DNA of 61,370 nucleotides. Source: Gammaproteobacteria bacterium. Lineage in GTDB: Bacteria > Pseudomonadota > Gammaproteobacteria > Xanthomonadales > Wenzhouxiangellaceae. The notes beneath the pieces were generated by a model that was not told where the DNA came from, ran no database searches, and saw only the letters and a program-made list of their open reading frames with translations. Shown in pieces: positions 34,412-43,863 of the stretch. Within the stretch, counting starts at the first letter, position 1. The number at the start of each line of letters is the position of its first letter. The stretch lies in contig PWYW01000011.1 of NCBI GenBank assembly GCA_003567685.1, positions 1 through 61,370 on the forward strand, in the 5' to 3' direction. The position numbers and the translations under genes are program-made.

Positions 34412-36934
34412 TCAGTCCTCAACCCACCATGCCAGAGGAGCAGGAACGTACGACCTTCGAGCTGCTGCCAGCGCTGATCGCTCGGATTCGGTCAACGGCG
34501 ACAAGAACCACCCATCCAGCCCCCCCGAAGCCGCCGACAAGAGCTCCATATTGCGATCCCTGCCGCCGCTGTAGCGCGACAGCGGCGCTTCATACATTAG
34601 GAACGGCCAATCATCGCGGTGCGTGCGCGCGCCACCCGCGAGGGCCCGGATGCCCTCTGGAGCAAGCCAGATGCGCGCGAGCAAATCCCAAACGTCGGCA
34701 ACAGCCAGGGGCGAGGCGGCGAGGTCCTGCTGCAATTCAGGCTGCGCGAGCATTCGCTGCTCGATCGTTGCCGGGTCAATCTTGATGGGCTGCATGGAAC
34801 CGACCAACAACAAATCCGCGCCCACAATGGTGACAGCACCATAGCTGTAGGGAAACACTTGGTTGAATGTGTGCATGACCGCCTGGAGGTTGTCGGCACT
34901 GATGTCGTAAAGCTGAATCCACTGGGCAAACACGCCGCCATCGGTCAGGGCGCGCGCGCCAAGCCGGTAAAACTCTTCCGTGAACAGACTGGCAACTCCG
35001 GCAATCCACGGGTTGGAAGGAACGGAGACAATGACGTCATACTGCGATTCAACCAGCGACAGGTAAAACCGCCCGTCGATCACGCGAATTGACACATCAG
35101 GGTTGTCATGAATGCCATGATTGACCTCGGCAAACAAGCGAGCCCCTTCGACCATTGCCGGCTCAATTTCAAGCAGGGTGACCGCATTGACCGAATCGTG
35201 CAGGGTGGCCGCACCCGCGGTCACGCCGGTTCCCATACCGACGATGGCAACCTGTTCCGGCTCGGGATGCAGCAACAGCGGCAGGTGCGCGCTGAGTTGC
35301 TGGGTGGGCATATCACCCCAGGACGAGCCATCCACCTTGCCATTGGTCGAGATGAACAAGTGACGGGGCAGACTCCAGCGCTCGCGGGAAACCGAAATGG
35401 TGGCCGTGGGCCCATCCCGGTAGAACAGCAAATCAAATTGGTCGGCAAGGTGGTCGGCCAGCTGGTCTTGCGATACGCCGGCAAAGCGTTGCGCATATTC
35501 CGAGATGCCGGCCGACATCAACTGACTATTCCAGGGCGGCGTCGACCACCAGCCGAACGAAAAAACCAGCAGCATGCCGAGGCCAGCCGACAATCGCTGC
35601 CGCACCCGGGGCAAGCGCGGCAGCGCCAGCAGCAATGCGTAGCACAGCAGCCCGATTGCCAGCACCAGGGTGGGGGGGATGCCCAAGGTGGGTATCAACC
35701 AGAGGCCGGCCAACAAGGCACCGATGACACAACCGAACGTGTTGGCCAGGTAAACCCGACTGGTCACCAGGGCGGTGTCGGGAGACTCTTCTAGCACCTG
35801 CCTGAGCAACAAGGGGAACAAGGCACCCATCAGCAGGGCGGGCATCAGGAACAGGCTGGCGGCGGTACCTGCTTGGAGCAGGAAAACACCCAGCGTTTGG
35901 CCGAGCGAGTCGGGCTCGAACGCCTGCAGAAACCAGCCGGGCACCAGCGGCAGCAGATACAAGCTCAGGAACAGCGCCAGCAAGGCAGCAAACCCGAGCA
36001 AGACGTACAACTCAACCGCGCGTGTTGGCCATCGCTTCAAAGCCGACGAGGCAAGCCATGCCCCCAGGCCTAGCCCGGCAAGGAATACACCCAACACGGC
36101 AGAAAACGCGTAAGCGCTGCCGCCGACAACCAGGACAATCGTCCGCGTCCAGGCAATCTGGCAAATCATGGAGGCCAGGCCGATGAGCGCGGACATGGCC
36201 ATCCACGGCAGTGCCGTCAGGCCGTTGCGCTCGGTTGCCGCGCGGGCAACATCTGTCAAGGCTCCGCCATCAAGCGCAGGGTTGCGCTCCCAATAGCGCG
36301 CGAGAAACCATAAGCACAGCCCCAGCAGCATGTTCACCAACCCGGCCAACCACAACAGCGGGCTCATGGCAAACGTCGGCAGCAAGACAAAACCGGCGAG
36401 GAAAACGCCGGAAACCGCGCCGACCAGGTTCAAGGTGTACCAGGAAATCACCTGGCCAGGAGGGCGCCCGGCCACGTGGACGGCAAAGCGAGCCAGCAAG
36501 GGCAAACTGGCGCCCATCACCAGCGTCGGTGGCAGCAAGAGAAGGCCACCGGCAACAACGCGGAGAATCGTCAGCGACGAGCCGTCGCTGCCCAAGACCC
36601 CTGCCACCGCCACCAGCCCAGCCGAAAGCCAGCCGATCAGCCAGGGAGTGAGCACCACCCAGGCACCCAGGCCGATTTCAAGCAATGCATAAATACCCAG
36701 TGGTCGGGCGAGCCGGTCACCCAAGCGACCGGCCAGATGGGCGCCCAGACCAAGACCGAACATGAACAGGGCCACGACCACTGCAACCGAGACGGCGTCG
36801 GAACCAAACAAGGGCACCAGCTTGCGTGCCCAGATCACCTCGTACGACAGCGCAAGCGCACCCGATACGACGATGAAGGCACCAATCAGCGCGAAGGCAG
36901 CCGCTTCTGTGAAGCGGCTGTTCAGGTCACGCAT
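34412..36934 (-). CDS. transporter-like / spermidine synthase-like fusion protein
   Basis: An 840-residue protein. Residues about 10-480 contain some fourteen membrane segments in two related halves, each opening with an Ile/Trp-Ala-Arg stretch (ALSYEVIWARKLVPLFG and ASMICQIAWTRTIVLVVGG). Residues about 530-740 form a Rossmann-type methyltransferase fold as in spermidine synthase, with IVGMGTGVTAGAA and LLEIEPAMVEGARLF. The acidic aminopropyltransferase motif is replaced by VSVPSNPWIAGVASLFTEEFY, so polyamine synthesis is doubtful. Such fused proteins are common and uncharacterised. The ATG at 36934 is preferred to the in-frame TTG 15 bases earlier. It starts 41 bases after pilE and may share its transcript. 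Confidence 0.8.
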   Translation of the reverse strand: MRDLNSRFTEAAAFALIGAFIVVSGALALSYEVIWARKLVPLFGSDAVSVAVVVALFMFGLGLGAHLAGRLGDRLARPLGIYALLEIGLGAWVVLTPWLIGWLSAGLVAVAGVLGSDGSSLTILRVVAGGLLLLPPTLVMGASLPLLARFAVHVAGRPPGQVISWYTLNLVGAVSGVFLAGFVLLPTFAMSPLLWLAGLVNMLLGLCLWFLARYWERNPALDGGALTDVARAATERNGLTALPWMAMSALIGLASMICQIAWTRTIVLVVGGSAYAFSAVLGVFLAGLGLGAWLASSALKRWPTRAVELYVLLGFAALLALFLSLYLLPLVPGWFLQAFEPDSLGQTLGVFLLQAGTAASLFLMPALLMGALFPLLLRQVLEESPDTALVTSRVYLANTFGCVIGALLAGLWLIPTLGIPPTLVLAIGLLCYALLLALPRLPRVRQRLSAGLGMLLVFSFGWWSTPPWNSQLMSAGISEYAQRFAGVSQDQLADHLADQFDLLFYRDGPTATISVSRERWSLPRHLFISTNGKVDGSSWGDMPTQQLSAHLPLLLHPEPEQVAIVGMGTGVTAGAATLHDSVNAVTLLEIEPAMVEGARLFAEVNHGIHDNPDVSIRVIDGRFYLSLVESQYDVIVSVPSNPWIAGVASLFTEEFYRLGARALTDGGVFAQWIQLYDISADNLQAVMHTFNQVFPYSYGAVTIVGADLLLVGSMQPIKIDPATIEQRMLAQPELQQDLAASPLAVADVWDLLARIWLAPEGIRALAGGARTHRDDWPFLMYEAPLSRYSGGRDRNMELLSAASGGLDGWFLSPLTESERSALAAARRSYVPAPLAWWVED

Positions 36935-36975
36935 TTGGTCAGAGACCAACGATTCGCTTTACCAACCGCCCATTG

Positions 36976-37401
36976 CTACCAGCAGTCTTCAACGGTCACG
37001 TCCGCCCCGCTGACTGTTCGTACACCTTGGTGGTTGAGAGTGAGAGTGCCGCAACGATCGTTGTTCTGGCCGCCCAGCGCCTGCGGCGTTGCGGTGATGT
37101 CAAAGGTACCTGCCGTCGCCGCAACCGTGAACTGGTAGCGTTCGCTTTCCGACAATTCCTCATTGAAGGCGGCTACCAGGCCACAGGCGTTGTAGGCATT
37201 GGCCCGCGTCCGACAGCGCTCGAAGTTCTGGGCCAGCGTATTCATCTCGGTCTGAACGGCGTTTCGATGCGATTGCTGTACGTAGCGCTGATAGCTGGGA
37301 TAGGCAATCGCGGCCAGGATGGCCACGATTGCCACAGCGATCATCAACTCGATCAGTGAAAAGCCCGGCTGGCGGGAGGCGATCTGGCTCGACGCTCTCA
37401 T
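36976..37401 (-). CDS. pilE: type IV minor pilin PilE
   Basis: A 141-residue type IV pilin-like protein that joins the priming complex at the pilus tip. The prepilin peptidase site is QPGFSLIELMIAVAIV: cleavage after the glycine at residue 13, methylated Phe14 and the conserved glutamate five positions on. A single hydrophobic helix follows. Three cysteines (CRTRANAYNAC, DRCGT) and a final EDCW suggest a disulfide-closed D-region. The ATG overlaps the pilY1 stop by 4 bases. Last gene of the minor pilin operon. Confidence 0.92.
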   Translation of the reverse strand: MRASSQIASRQPGFSLIELMIAVAIVAILAAIAYPSYQRYVQQSHRNAVQTEMNTLAQNFERCRTRANAYNACGLVAAFNEELSESERYQFTVAATAGTFDITATPQALGGQNNDRCGTLTLNHQGVRTVSGADVTVEDCW

Positions 37402-40400
37402 CGGTTTTGTCTCCAGTTCAAACGCTCGCCGAAGGCTCGGGGCAGAGCATCCTGGTCAAACTCGGGGTCATCGATATCAACCAGCGTCGAGCCGTAACTG
37501 ATGGCCGTACTGGCCTCGACATCGCCGTCAACGGTCTCCACCCGGGTAACGTAGGTCGCGGTTACCGGCGCACCTTCCTCGGAGCCAACCAGGGGTGTAA
37601 AACCCTGACCGCTCGGGAACGCACCGCTGGCTTCACGCAAGTTCATCATGTACACGTTGCTCCTGCCACCGACCTCACAGGGGTCGTCGTTCGGACGGAA
37701 GCTGGTAAACAGCAAACGGCCAAGGCGGAAATCTGGCGTAAACAGGGCGCGAGCTCCATTTTGCCCGCCGTAGTCAAGCGCGGCGTACCAGCCGTTATGG
37801 ACGAAGCCCTGGTTATTGCGCTCGAACAGATTGAACTCACCAGCCGAACCGCCGGAAATTGCAGTGCTGCGGTTGACAAGGTCGCTCTGCTTCAAACCAC
37901 TGGCTGAGGGCCCGGCTGCACCACCATCGCGAATGACGTACATGTATTCGCTGGGCGCATTCTGGATATTGTCATCGCCCAATTCAAAGTACTTGCCGGT
38001 ACCGAAGACGACGATGTAGCCGTTGCCCTCTTCCGGGTAAATGGTCTGGGGCTGCATGGTAATCGGGCGATCACCTTCGAACACGCGTTGCACGGTCACG
38101 TTGCTGCTCAAGCTCTCGCCAAGATCGAAGCGCCACAGGTTGCCGCGCAGGTCGCCGGCATAGGCCCAACGGTCTGTCGTACCGCGATTGAGTACATCGC
38201 GCGCCACCCGCGGCGCTGACAGACCGTTGTTGCCCTGGTTATTCACTTCCACGGTCTGGGCAACCGACCCGGTGAAGAGATTGATCTTCACCAGGCTGGC
38301 CCGCCCACGATCCGAGCCGTAGCCGTTTCCGGCGACCAGCGCCCAATCGCCATTTTCCAATCGGGCTACCTGGGTCGTTCCAAAGGTGAAGCCAAGGCGA
38401 TCCTCCTGGCCTGGCGGCAGATCGTCTGGCCCAATCTCCCACATGAAGGACGGATTTTCAGGGTCGGTCACGTCAAGCGCGTAAATCGATTTCCCACCGG
38501 CACCCAGGGTGCCAACCAGGATCTGGCGCCAGCGCTGGCCCGCCGGTCGAGAGGCCTGATAAGCATCGAAGAGGCTAAGGTTCCCATCCACGGTGTACTG
38601 GAAATCCCGGGTGGCCATGCGGTACAGGTTGGGAAAAACGCCTCGCGGCACGTAACCGAACAATTCCTCGCCCGTGTCAACGTCGAAGGCATGAAGTACC
38701 CCGAGGTTACTGCCCACGTAGACAACGCGGGGCAGGTCTTCCTTATTCTGGACAAACTCGGCATACACGCTGCCGCCGCCCTGGCTGGCCGGCAACTGCG
38801 CCCAACCCAGGTTGCGAACTCGCTGCAGGACGGGCGCGCTACCGGCAATCGTACCGATGCGCGCATCGCCTCGATCAAAGAAGCTGACACCCAGACCCTG
38901 CATGTTATCGAGAACATCGGCAAAACCGCCGCGTACGTAGCGAACCACGTTTTCCGCCACGGTCGCGTTCGGGTGAATGCTTTCCAGAGCTTCCTCCGAC
39001 AAGCCGCCGGCACCCAGATTGAAGGAAGAACCCGCGGTCAGCAGATTGCGCATGGCGCCGGACGGCATCTCTCCGTTGGCCCGCCAGATCTCCTGTTCGG
39101 ACGGCAGATTGGGGTTACGCAAGCCGATCATTTCACCCGACCAGTTGGATGGATCACTTTCAAACCGGAAACCGATGGCGTCATCAATCTGTACGCTGCC
39201 ACTCACCTGCGAGCCGACTTCAATCTCGGAGTCGGCGATGATCTGCTGGAACAGATTATTCATTGCGGCTTGAAGAGAGTCTCGGTCATCCGCCATCAGC
39301 GCCTGGTCGGTACGTCCGGCGGTAGCCAGCACGTCCAGCGGATCGGCAGGCATATTCGGCAAATTGTCCACGCCCGGCGGCAGGGCAAATCCAACGATGT
39401 AGGTGCGCACACCCTCTCCCAATGCTTCCTCAGTGTCCTCATACAGATCGCTGATGGCGTCGCGGGCCTCAAGAAGCGCCGCAGCCGGGTTGTCGCCAAG
39501 GAGTGTGCCATCCGCCCTGACCGTAGGCAGCCCATCGGTGATCCAAATGTTGGCGTTGATACCGCAGGACGTGGGAAGCGGTGGCACGTCCTCGTTCCAG
39601 CCCTGGTCTGCACCAAAACTGGCTGTGGCATCCCCACCCGCATTGATGAAATAGTCGGTAGCAGTCCGCATCGTGCCATCAAGCGGGGTCAAGCCAGACG
39701 CAATCAGCGGCCAGCTTGGATCGACCAGAACATTACCGTCACCGTCCTCCCAGTCATGCCGCTGGGGCTGCAATTTGGCAACCAGAGCATCCCAATGAAC
39801 GTTATCTTCCTGGAGGTTGCCAGTATTGCCTCGAATAGGAACGTGTAGATAGCCAAGGCCAGGCGAAGTATTACTCCGCCATTCGAGCTGATTCAGCTGC
39901 GTGAACAGTATTCTGTCGCCCCATTCAGGGATGCCTCGCTGACGCATGCTGTCTGTCCGGGTGATCCTCCAGAACTGATTTGCATTTTGGTAGCGGTTGC
40001 TGAACCAAAAGCCACTGTCAGCGTCCTGTTGCCTGTCGCCAGCACCCGGCTGGGAAATGTGCATGTTTCTGAACAACCAATGCGCTTTGTCGCCCGTTCC
40101 GAAAAACAATCCACTCCACAACGCGAAGGTGGTTAGATCTGACTCAGGGGTCCCGAAGTCCTCATCACGATGGTAGCCAGGTGCTGCAAAATTGTAGAAA
40201 ACCCACATGCCATCGACAAAAGGATGCGGCTCACGGAACCGCTTGGTATTTGAGGTCAAGCTGCCGGTGAAATTGGGATCGTAAAAGGGCGGATTCGGAG
40301 TGGTGGCAAATCTGACATCACCCGGACGGTGAACCAACCGCCATAGCACGGTACCTGGCCCCGTGTCTTGAGAGTCTGGACTGGCAAATACGTCATTCCG

Positions 40401-40820
40401 CCAAGGACTTGGGGGGTTCTGCTGGTAAGAAAGCAGGCCCATATTGACCAGTCCCCGATAGTTTTCAATCAGGTCAAGCCCAACCCCTTTCACAATGCTC
40501 GCCTTGCTGAAAGGCGACCGGGCACCCGCTGGGCATTCGTCCGGGTCCATGTCGGGTCCTGGCACACAATTATCCCAGTCAAGGGCAACGCGACCCAGGC
40601 TAAGACCTTCCTGCATACTCTCCGACGTATCGGGAATCAGCAAAATGTTCGGCTGGAAGCTGCTGACGGCCAGCGTCAACGGGCGCTCGGCGATCTGGGT
40701 GGCGGCCAGGTTGGTCGTGCCGGTCAGCCAGGCGAACGAGGCAAACGCGAGGATGATCGCGGGCCGCAAGCGACCAAACGGCTTGCGCAACACAGGCAGG
40801 TTTTCGGGAGTGGTTTTCAT
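37398..40820 (-). CDS. pilY1: type IV pilus tip adhesin/assembly protein PilY1
   Basis: A large (1140-residue) secreted factor located at the pilus tip that controls pilus extension, adhesion and surface sensing. A signal-like segment is near residues 18-40. An N-terminal von Willebrand A-type domain starts with the metal-site motif DTSESMQ at 64-70. The C-terminal third is the PilY1 beta-propeller with the calcium-loop-like DVDTGEELFGYVPRG and the typical YALDVTDPENPSFMWEIG. The ATG at 40820 follows GGAG at proper spacing and is chosen over an in-frame start 57 bases upstream. Length is close to P. aeruginosa PilY1 (about 1160). Confidence 0.94.
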   Translation of the reverse strand: MKTTPENLPVLRKPFGRLRPAIILAFASFAWLTGTTNLAATQIAERPLTLAVSSFQPNILLIPDTSESMQEGLSLGRVALDWDNCVPGPDMDPDECPAGARSPFSKASIVKGVGLDLIENYRGLVNMGLLSYQQNPPSPWRNDVFASPDSQDTGPGTVLWRLVHRPGDVRFATTPNPPFYDPNFTGSLTSNTKRFREPHPFVDGMWVFYNFAAPGYHRDEDFGTPESDLTTFALWSGLFFGTGDKAHWLFRNMHISQPGAGDRQQDADSGFWFSNRYQNANQFWRITRTDSMRQRGIPEWGDRILFTQLNQLEWRSNTSPGLGYLHVPIRGNTGNLQEDNVHWDALVAKLQPQRHDWEDGDGNVLVDPSWPLIASGLTPLDGTMRTATDYFINAGGDATASFGADQGWNEDVPPLPTSCGINANIWITDGLPTVRADGTLLGDNPAAALLEARDAISDLYEDTEEALGEGVRTYIVGFALPPGVDNLPNMPADPLDVLATAGRTDQALMADDRDSLQAAMNNLFQQIIADSEIEVGSQVSGSVQIDDAIGFRFESDPSNWSGEMIGLRNPNLPSEQEIWRANGEMPSGAMRNLLTAGSSFNLGAGGLSEEALESIHPNATVAENVVRYVRGGFADVLDNMQGLGVSFFDRGDARIGTIAGSAPVLQRVRNLGWAQLPASQGGGSVYAEFVQNKEDLPRVVYVGSNLGVLHAFDVDTGEELFGYVPRGVFPNLYRMATRDFQYTVDGNLSLFDAYQASRPAGQRWRQILVGTLGAGGKSIYALDVTDPENPSFMWEIGPDDLPPGQEDRLGFTFGTTQVARLENGDWALVAGNGYGSDRGRASLVKINLFTGSVAQTVEVNNQGNNGLSAPRVARDVLNRGTTDRWAYAGDLRGNLWRFDLGESLSSNVTVQRVFEGDRPITMQPQTIYPEEGNGYIVVFGTGKYFELGDDNIQNAPSEYMYVIRDGGAAGPSASGLKQSDLVNRSTAISGGSAGEFNLFERNNQGFVHNGWYAALDYGGQNGARALFTPDFRLGRLLFTSFRPNDDPCEVGGRSNVYMMNLREASGAFPSGQGFTPLVGSEEGAPVTATYVTRVETVDGDVEASTAISYGSTLVDIDDPEFDQDALPRAFGERLNWRQNR

Positions 40821-40880
40821 GGCAGGGTCTCCAGCCAATGGCAATTTTTGAGTCGTATTGAAAAAAATCATGAGCATCCG

Positions 40881-41549
40881 CTACGGGCTAGGCGGCGTGG
40901 GCGGCGGCGAGGTCAGCGCCGCCGCATCCGGCCCCAGGTACATCGCCTGGACCAGTACGAACGACGTGCCGTCAGGCGCTCTGCCTTCGGCAAAAAACAA
41001 TCGCGTTTTATCGCCCTCGGTTCCCGATACGTTCGACCCGGTGGTTCCGCTGACGGTCGACGACGCGGTAATCCCCGATGGTGGCGTGCAACGCCCCATC
41101 TGCGCCTCATTGATCAACACCGTGTAGCGGGCACGCGACTGGCCCGGCTCGTTATCCGGGGTAGAAATGATCCACTGCGCACCGCCAGCTGTAATGGCTT
41201 CAACGCAGGCCGGCGACGCCGACACCGATGCCGCGCTGCAGGACAGCGTCTCCAGATCCGGGCAGGCCGCAGGCCAACTGGTCAGTTCGTCCACGTTGAA
41301 CGTGAGCGGCGGCGCACTGCCCTGCCTGAGTGCCTGGCTGTAGTCGCGCTCGGCGGTTCGAAGCGCCAGCTCGGCCAACTGGAAGGCTTGCTGTCGCTGG
41401 TCGAAATTGCCGGCCATCCGTTCCTGCAAGCCGGTATCCCGCATGGCGGCTAGGCCCAGCAGGGTGAGCACCAGCAGGAATATGAGAGAAATGATCAGGG
41501 CCGAGCCTGATGTTCGCTGCGCGGTCAATGGGTTGCTGTGCATGATCAA
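40881..41549 (-). CDS. pilX: type IV minor pilin PilX
   Basis: A 222-residue minor pilin. Unlike the others it lacks the GFSLIE motif; the N-terminus reads QRTSGSALIISLIFLLVLTLLGLAAM (only a hydrophobic helix after a short basic leader), which is how PilX proteins look. The following region QERMAGNFDQRQQAFQLAELALRTAE is the conserved PilX coil. A Ser/Thr-rich middle and a Pro-rich end follow. It overlaps pilW by ATGA and ends 60 bases before pilY1. Confidence 0.88.
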   Translation of the reverse strand: MIMHSNPLTAQRTSGSALIISLIFLLVLTLLGLAAMRDTGLQERMAGNFDQRQQAFQLAELALRTAERDYSQALRQGSAPPLTFNVDELTSWPAACPDLETLSCSAASVSASPACVEAITAGGAQWIISTPDNEPGQSRARYTVLINEAQMGRCTPPSGITASSTVSGTTGSNVSGTEGDKTRLFFAEGRAPDGTSFVLVQAMYLGPDAAALTSPPPTPPSP

Positions 41550-42697
41550 TTCACCGTGATGGCATTTCGGATGGCAACGGTGTTCGTGTACAGCTGCCGG
41601 ACACGACGATCGTTGATCTCGAACTCAAGGCCATTGTCGAGCACCAGGGTTTGCTGCAGCTGGCGAGAGTCGACCTGCTCGGGGGATCCCACGATCAGGT
41701 GCATGGCGACACCGCGCACATCCGCCCAGCCTGAACCGGAAGGCAAACTATCGGCGGCATACAAGTTGGTATCGCCTGCCACGCGATAGAACAACTGGAG
41801 GCTTTCGACGCCTTCAACCAGCTCTTCGACCTGGCACCCATCGCCCGGGCAGTTCGATGCCCGGTAAAGTGCCCGGCGCTCGTCATCCGAGGCACTGGCA
41901 GCGACGAAGTAATACAGAGAGGTCGGCCGGTGCAGCTCCATGTCGCTGCCGTAAACCGTGAGCCACTCACCGCCCGTCTTCTTGTTGCCCGACCCATTCG
42001 AGCAAACTAGCGTGTCGGCCTTTTGTTTTGCCGTATTGATGCAGACATCCATGAAACCCTGCTGGCAATCGACAACGGCAAAGGGCTGACCCTGGCCTAC
42101 ACCATGATCGGCTGACTTCGAAGCATCAGGTGGTTCACAGGTTTGCAGGCTTGTACTGGTTGTGTTGTTGTTCTTCGAGGGACAGCCCGTCACGTTAGCC
42201 GCCGGGTCGGAGGTGCGAATACCCAGCACGTCTGAATCGGGAAGCGCAGGGTTGTCGAAATCCAGAAGGAAGCCCGGGAGTCCCGAGCTGCCGTCCGACC
42301 AGTTACCTGTCGTGGCAGCGGTATCCGCTGGGTCGAAGGTCACCGTGTCATTATTTCCTGTACCGGTGAATTCCCAGCCCCGGATTCCGATATCGAACCC
42401 CAGCAGCTCGCCAATTCCTCCGGCAGCCGGGTCAACCCACACCTTGGTCTGCAATGGCTGGGTGCCGCCGCAGATGGCCCCCGACCCGGCCATGCGGATA
42501 TCGCGATTCATGACTTCCAGCGCGAAGCGCGCATTCTCTTGCACTCTCGCCAGCCCGGATGTGACGGTATAGGTCACTCTTGTGCCGATGAACAGCTGGA
42601 TCACGGCAGCCACGACCAGCAGGCCGAGGACCAGGGCAATCATCAGTTCAATCAACGACAGGCCTTGCTGGCCGGAACGATTGGAAAAACGTTTCAT
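41546..42697 (-). CDS. pilW: type IV minor pilin PilW
   Basis: A 383-residue minor pilin of the PilW class. The leader peptide ends at QQGLSLIELMIALVLGLLVVA (cleavage after the glycine at about residue 12), followed by IRMAGSG, the usual PilW signature near residue 58. Several cysteine pairs (CGGTQPLQTKV, CPSKNN, CEPP, CQQGFMDVC) suggest disulfides. The ATG at 42697 overlaps the pilV stop (TGATG); a GTG three bases upstream is the alternative start. Confidence 0.92.
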   Translation of the reverse strand: MKRFSNRSGQQGLSLIELMIALVLGLLVVAAVIQLFIGTRVTYTVTSGLARVQENARFALEVMNRDIRMAGSGAICGGTQPLQTKVWVDPAAGGIGELLGFDIGIRGWEFTGTGNNDTVTFDPADTAATTGNWSDGSSGLPGFLLDFDNPALPDSDVLGIRTSDPAANVTGCPSKNNNTTSTSLQTCEPPDASKSADHGVGQGQPFAVVDCQQGFMDVCINTAKQKADTLVCSNGSGNKKTGGEWLTVYGSDMELHRPTSLYYFVAASASDDERRALYRASNCPGDGCQVEELVEGVESLQLFYRVAGDTNLYAADSLPSGSGWADVRGVAMHLIVGSPEQVDSRQLQQTLVLDNGLEFEINDRRVRQLYTNTVAIRNAITVN

Positions 42698-43146
42698 CAC
42701 AACAGGCGTCCTCTCACTCGAACGGCATTGGCGCCGACATCAAAATCCGGCGTGTTGCCGGCGTCCAGGTCAAGCTGCAGCGCTTCATCCACCCAGCTGA
42801 CGGTAACGATGATGTCCCCGCTCTGGATAGCCATCGCCAGGGTGAAGTTTGACGGGAACCGATCCGCGTAGCGTGCAGCCAGGGCAGTCTGAATGGGGTC
42901 TCGCACGGAGGCCGGTACGGTGCCGCCCTGGATCACCCGGCCGTCAAGCGACAACCTTGCCTGCTCGAGTGCGTCATAGGCAATGACCGACGCGAGGGTA
43001 TGGTGGTGCGAACCCTGCGAATTCTGGATGGCGATGCCTTGCATGGCGACCACGCCCAGCAGGCCAACGGCAACCACGACCAGGGCGATCATCACTTCCA
43101 GCAAGGAAGCGCCTTGCTGCCTGTTAAGTTGATTTAGAGGTTTCAT
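42697..43146 (-). CDS. pilV: type IV minor pilin PilV
   Basis: A 149-residue minor pilin. The prepilin motif is QQGASLLEVMIALVVVAVGLLG, with alanine rather than phenylalanine at position +1, a common PilV variant. The conserved QGIAIQNSQGSHHHTLASVIAYDALEQAR follows the helix. The ATG at 43146 overlaps the fimT stop (ATGA); the longer in-frame stretch upstream is within fimT. It supplies one of the core minor pilins that start pilus assembly with PilW, PilX and PilE. Confidence 0.92.
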   Translation of the reverse strand: MKPLNQLNRQQGASLLEVMIALVVVAVGLLGVVAMQGIAIQNSQGSHHHTLASVIAYDALEQARLSLDGRVIQGGTVPASVRDPIQTALAARYADRFPSNFTLAMAIQSGDIIVTVSWVDEALQLDLDAGNTPDFDVGANAVRVRGRLL

Positions 43147-43688
43147 TCGCATCCACCGGTTGGCTGAACCACCTGGGCTCGTCCTGAGCGCCCCAGAATC
43201 ACTTCGCGACGAAAGGGCCTGCCCGCTGGACAATCAACCGGCTGCAATTCCAGAACGAACGTAAAGTCGGTGCCGCCAACGGCCACGTTGCCAAGCGGCA
43301 GGAAATCCACATGGTTGTCCGAGGCGGTGTCATCCAGGTCCTGGCCCAGGGCGATGGCCGAGGACAGTGGCTCCCAAACGCGCAAAATCTCTCCTTCACC
43401 CGGCCCTTCCTGCAGGCGGATGACCAGACCGCCCCCCCAATCATCATCACCGGAACAGTCGGTGAATGCGGCGTTGGCCGGGCACAGACGAACGATTGCC
43501 GATCGGGCTACCGCCTCGCTCCGTGCATAGGCCATGGCAGTGACCAGGCTGTTGGCAGCGCCACTGACCCGGTTGTTGTTGATCACCGACCGAAAATTCG
43601 GTACGGCCACCGTCAGCAGGATCGCCAGTACGGCGATCGTGATCATTAGCTCAACGATCGTGACGCCTGCCGCTCGGCTAGCGTTCAT
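43143..43688 (-). CDS. fimT: type IV minor pilin FimT/FimU (GspH-like)
   Basis: A 181-residue minor pilin with the GspH/FimT domain. The leader is very short, MNASRAAG, cleaved before VTIVELMITIAVLAILLTVA. The FRSVINNNRVSGAANSLVTAMAYARSEAV region (about 32-60) is typical of FimT/FimU. Cysteines at CPANAAFTDC and later CPAG are conserved in the group; some FimT proteins bind DNA for uptake, which is not predictable here. The ATG at 43688 has only a weak ribosome-binding site. First gene of the operon; a perfect AlgR-type site lies 119 bases upstream. Confidence 0.9.
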   Translation of the reverse strand: MNASRAAGVTIVELMITIAVLAILLTVAVPNFRSVINNNRVSGAANSLVTAMAYARSEAVARSAIVRLCPANAAFTDCSGDDDWGGGLVIRLQEGPGEGEILRVWEPLSSAIALGQDLDDTASDNHVDFLPLGNVAVGGTDFTFVLELQPVDCPAGRPFRREVILGRSGRAQVVQPTGGCE

Positions 43689-43806
43689 CGCTGACTGTTT
43701 TTTCGGTAGTGAGGCCACGGACGTCCCTGATGTTTTCTCGCACCATAAAGTATCTACAAGTCTGGCGACAGAGCCCAGCCTTTTCCGATGGACGGCCGAA
43801 TCCGGC

Positions 43807-43816
43807 GACGAACGGT
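43807..43816 (-). promoter_or_regulatory. AlgR-type binding site upstream of the pilin operon
   Basis: The minus strand reads ACCGTTCGTC, identical to the AlgR binding sequence known from the P. aeruginosa algD promoter. It lies 119 bases upstream of fimT on the same strand, the position expected for activation of the minor pilin operon, which AlgR controls in Pseudomonas. It is also 48 bases upstream of the divergent gamma-glutamyltransferase-like gene. Confidence 0.6.
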
Positions 43817-43863
43817 CATGGCCCTGCACTAAACTGTGGATTCTCTTGTCACGTCATCGCTTC

